DNA of 64,000 nt from contig JBDKVA010000176.1 of assembly GCA_039679375.1 (NCBI GenBank), forward strand, positions 1 through 64,000, in the 5' to 3' direction. Below the pieces are notes generated by a model. It was not told the DNA's origin. It was given only the letters and a program-made list of their open reading frames with translations, and did not search any database. Positions within the stretch are counted from its first letter, which is position 1, and every line of letters begins with the position of its first letter. Shown here piece after piece: positions 62,571-64,000 of the stretch. The position numbers and the translations under genes were made by a program. The stretch comes from JBDKVA01 sp039679375 (GTDB taxonomy: Bacteria; Bacillota; Clostridia; Acetivibrionales; DTU013).

Positions 62571-64000
62571 TTATTCAGGTTGAAGCGCACGACGGTTCCT
62601 CAGCCACTTTACCGCTGATACCGCCTTTACGGCGAGGTATGTCAGTCCTGATGCAAACAGCATGTCAAAGCTTACATTGAATAAAAACAGGTGCTTGCTG
62701 AGATCCGCCTCTCCGTCGCCAAGAATGGGAAGGACAAACTGCATCATTCCTGTCAATACGACGGCCCCCATGAACTCTGCAAAAAAGCGCCCTTTGTGGT
62801 CGGCCGCCCTCTTGTGCTCATAGATCAATATAATCAGGGCAATGGCAAAAAAAACACATATAAAGGACAACGTGTGCGGCAGCGCTTTCATTTTAAAGTC
62901 GCTCCAGAAACCAAAGGCATTCGTCGTCTGTTTATATGTGATGCCGGGGTATTTTTCGTAATTGCCAAAGCCCTGCTTGAGCTTGAACCCATTTTTCGCC
63001 GCCAACTCCAGTTTTTTGATCAAACGCCCCGGATACTTCAGATAAAAAGCTGCCACACCGGCATAACCAACCCTGTCATACAGCATTTCCCTGAACTCCG
63101 GGGTTCGAATGTCGACGGGATACTCATCCATAAAATAATTTGTTCCCGCAAGTACGGACAGCGACGGGTCAAACCCCAATTCCACAAGATCCTTCGCCGG
63201 ATCAGGAGAGTCTTTTAAAATTCCGTAAAATACCGTCTGGTATTTATTGCAGACCTTGATATCCTTCGAAACACTTAAATAGCAGGTAAGGGAAACAAGC
63301 GCCACCAACGCCGCCGAAACAAGCGAAATGATTTTCCACGGTCTATCCCCTCTCAGCCGGACAAGCCTAATACAAAGCAAGGCCATCAATAGCCCGGCAG
63401 GAGCGTTTTGCACCTTGGCTCCCGCAAAGAAAAATGCGCCGGCGCAAAACAAAGCCGTCATCCATATGGCCGGTTTCTCGGAAGCGGCCAAAGTAGCCGC
63501 TATTCCCGCCATGAGCAGAAGAAACACCAGCGTTACCGGCTCGCCGTACAGTGAATTGAAATAGGAAGTGTACCCTATGTCGCAGAAAATAAGCATGGCA
63601 AGGGAAATGGGAATCAACGCAAATAAGCCTGTGGATTTGCGGCTGCTTTTTGCCATAAAAAAAAGCGCAGCTGCAAGTATCAAAATGTATAGAAATGCAA
63701 GAAACCGGATATCAAAAAAAGCGGTTCCCGATAATGATTTGCAGACGTAAACGGCCAGCCATACCAACGGAAGCTCCGTAGAAAGATACCGTCCGCCAAA
63801 AGGCACCGAATACCCAATGCCATAAAGCCTGTTTACAAAACCGAAATACCGGTCTTCCGGGTTATCCGACAGATAATGGAGTCCGGCCGAATTCATGATC
63901 CTCGCAAAATCCCCATTGTCAGCCACACCCCTTACCGGCCTGGTCAGCAAAAGGGAGGACAGAAGGACAAGAATTACACCGGCAACTGCAAACTCCATTC
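62571..64000 (-). CDS. Polytopic membrane protein, possibly a WsfD-like glycan hexose transferase (start may lie outside the window)
   Basis: At least 475 residues with about ten membrane segments and a soluble loop around residues 250-330. The opening RPVRGVADNGDFARIMNSAGL resembles the start of the WsfD-type glycan hexose transferases of Firmicutes, GT-C-like enzymes that use lipid-linked sugars; the DNGDF acids lie just after the first membrane segment, as expected. I am not sure of this assignment. The first ATG seen (63998) has no visible context because the window ends. A tandem repeat follows the TAA stop immediately. Confidence 0.6.
   Translation of the reverse strand, partial: MEFAVAGVILVLLSSLLLTRPVRGVADNGDFARIMNSAGLHYLSDNPEDRYFGFVNRLYGIGYSVPFGGRYLSTELPLVWLAVYVCKSLSGTAFFDIRFLAFLYILILAAALFFMAKSSRKSTGLFALIPISLAMLIFCDIGYTSYFNSLYGEPVTLVFLLLMAGIAATLAASEKPAIWMTALFCAGAFFFAGAKVQNAPAGLLMALLCIRLVRLRGDRPWKIISLVSAALVALVSLTCYLSVSKDIKVCNKYQTVFYGILKDSPDPAKDLVELGFDPSLSVLAGTNYFMDEYPVDIRTPEFREMLYDRVGYAGVAAFYLKYPGRLIKKLELAAKNGFKLKQGFGNYEKYPGITYKQTTNAFGFWSDFKMKALPHTLSFICVFFAIALIILIYEHKRAADHKGRFFAEFMGAVVLTGMMQFVLPILGDGEADLSKHLFLFNVSFDMLFASGLTYLAVKAVSAVKWLRNRRALQPE

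Overview
The window looks like a chromosomal segment of a low to moderate G+C Firmicute of the class Clostridia, of the saccharide-scavenging kind (Ruminiclostridium, Acetivibrio or Mahella-like lifestyle; species not determinable from sequence alone). The reasons are the clostridial housekeeping set (rho with a long N-terminal insertion, rpmE, a DUF1385 membrane protein, prmC), strong GGAGG ribosome-binding sites, LplA/LplB/YtcP-type sugar transporters without their own ATPase, and several AraC/YesN and LacI regulators. No transposase, integrase, tRNA, rRNA or CRISPR array was seen.

Layout. 1-7446 (minus strand): sugar module 1, with Gfo/Idh dehydrogenase, TIM-barrel isomerase, LacI repressor, two adjacent amidohydrolases, a beta-propeller and two CUT1 permeases running off the left edge. 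7721-9647 (minus): prmC and a DUF1385 protein. 10304-22703: two paralogous oligosaccharide transport operons (lipoprotein, LplB-type and YtcP-type permeases, membrane-bound AraC regulator) that converge tail to tail. 22773-31188 (minus): module 2, eight genes (NTase-like orphan, NodB-like deacetylase, Gfo/Idh, DegT aminotransferase, beta-propeller, amidohydrolase pair, transglutaminase-like protein), divergent from a ROK repressor at 31461. 33046-43832 (plus): module 3, with a YesM/YesN two-component system, CUT1 transporter, class III aminotransferase, amidohydrolase pair and cysteine-hydrolase-like protein, followed by an AraC gene remnant and a minus-strand beta-propeller (44280-46160). 46524-57047: rpmE, rho, a zinc-ribbon protein, a membrane MutS-like ATPase, a lipid kinase and a heterodimeric ABC exporter. 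57277-62244: AraC regulator plus a LacI / Gfo-Idh / two-isomerase sugar operon. 62571 to the right edge: a polytopic membrane protein.

How the genes work together. Three separate modules share the same core: two adjacent TIM-barrel amidohydrolases, one with all metal ligands and one lacking the final Asp (two of the three partners also lack the HxH), plus a beta-propeller protein. The core is combined with interchangeable partners (Gfo/Idh dehydrogenases, PLP aminotransferases, isomerase, deacetylase) and with sugar importers and regulators. I infer oxidation or transamination of unusual imported sugars or aminosugars, with the amidohydrolases acting as lactonases or related hydrolases; the substrate is unknown. 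This core is the best candidate for an undescribed system in the window.

Genome structure. rho-rpmE and DUF1385-prmC, which are neighbours in many Clostridia, are separated here by about 36.6 kb of sugar genes flanked by imperfect direct repeats of about 100 bp. A family of about 101-bp intergenic repeats begins with TAGTAA and supplies the stop codon of four unrelated genes.
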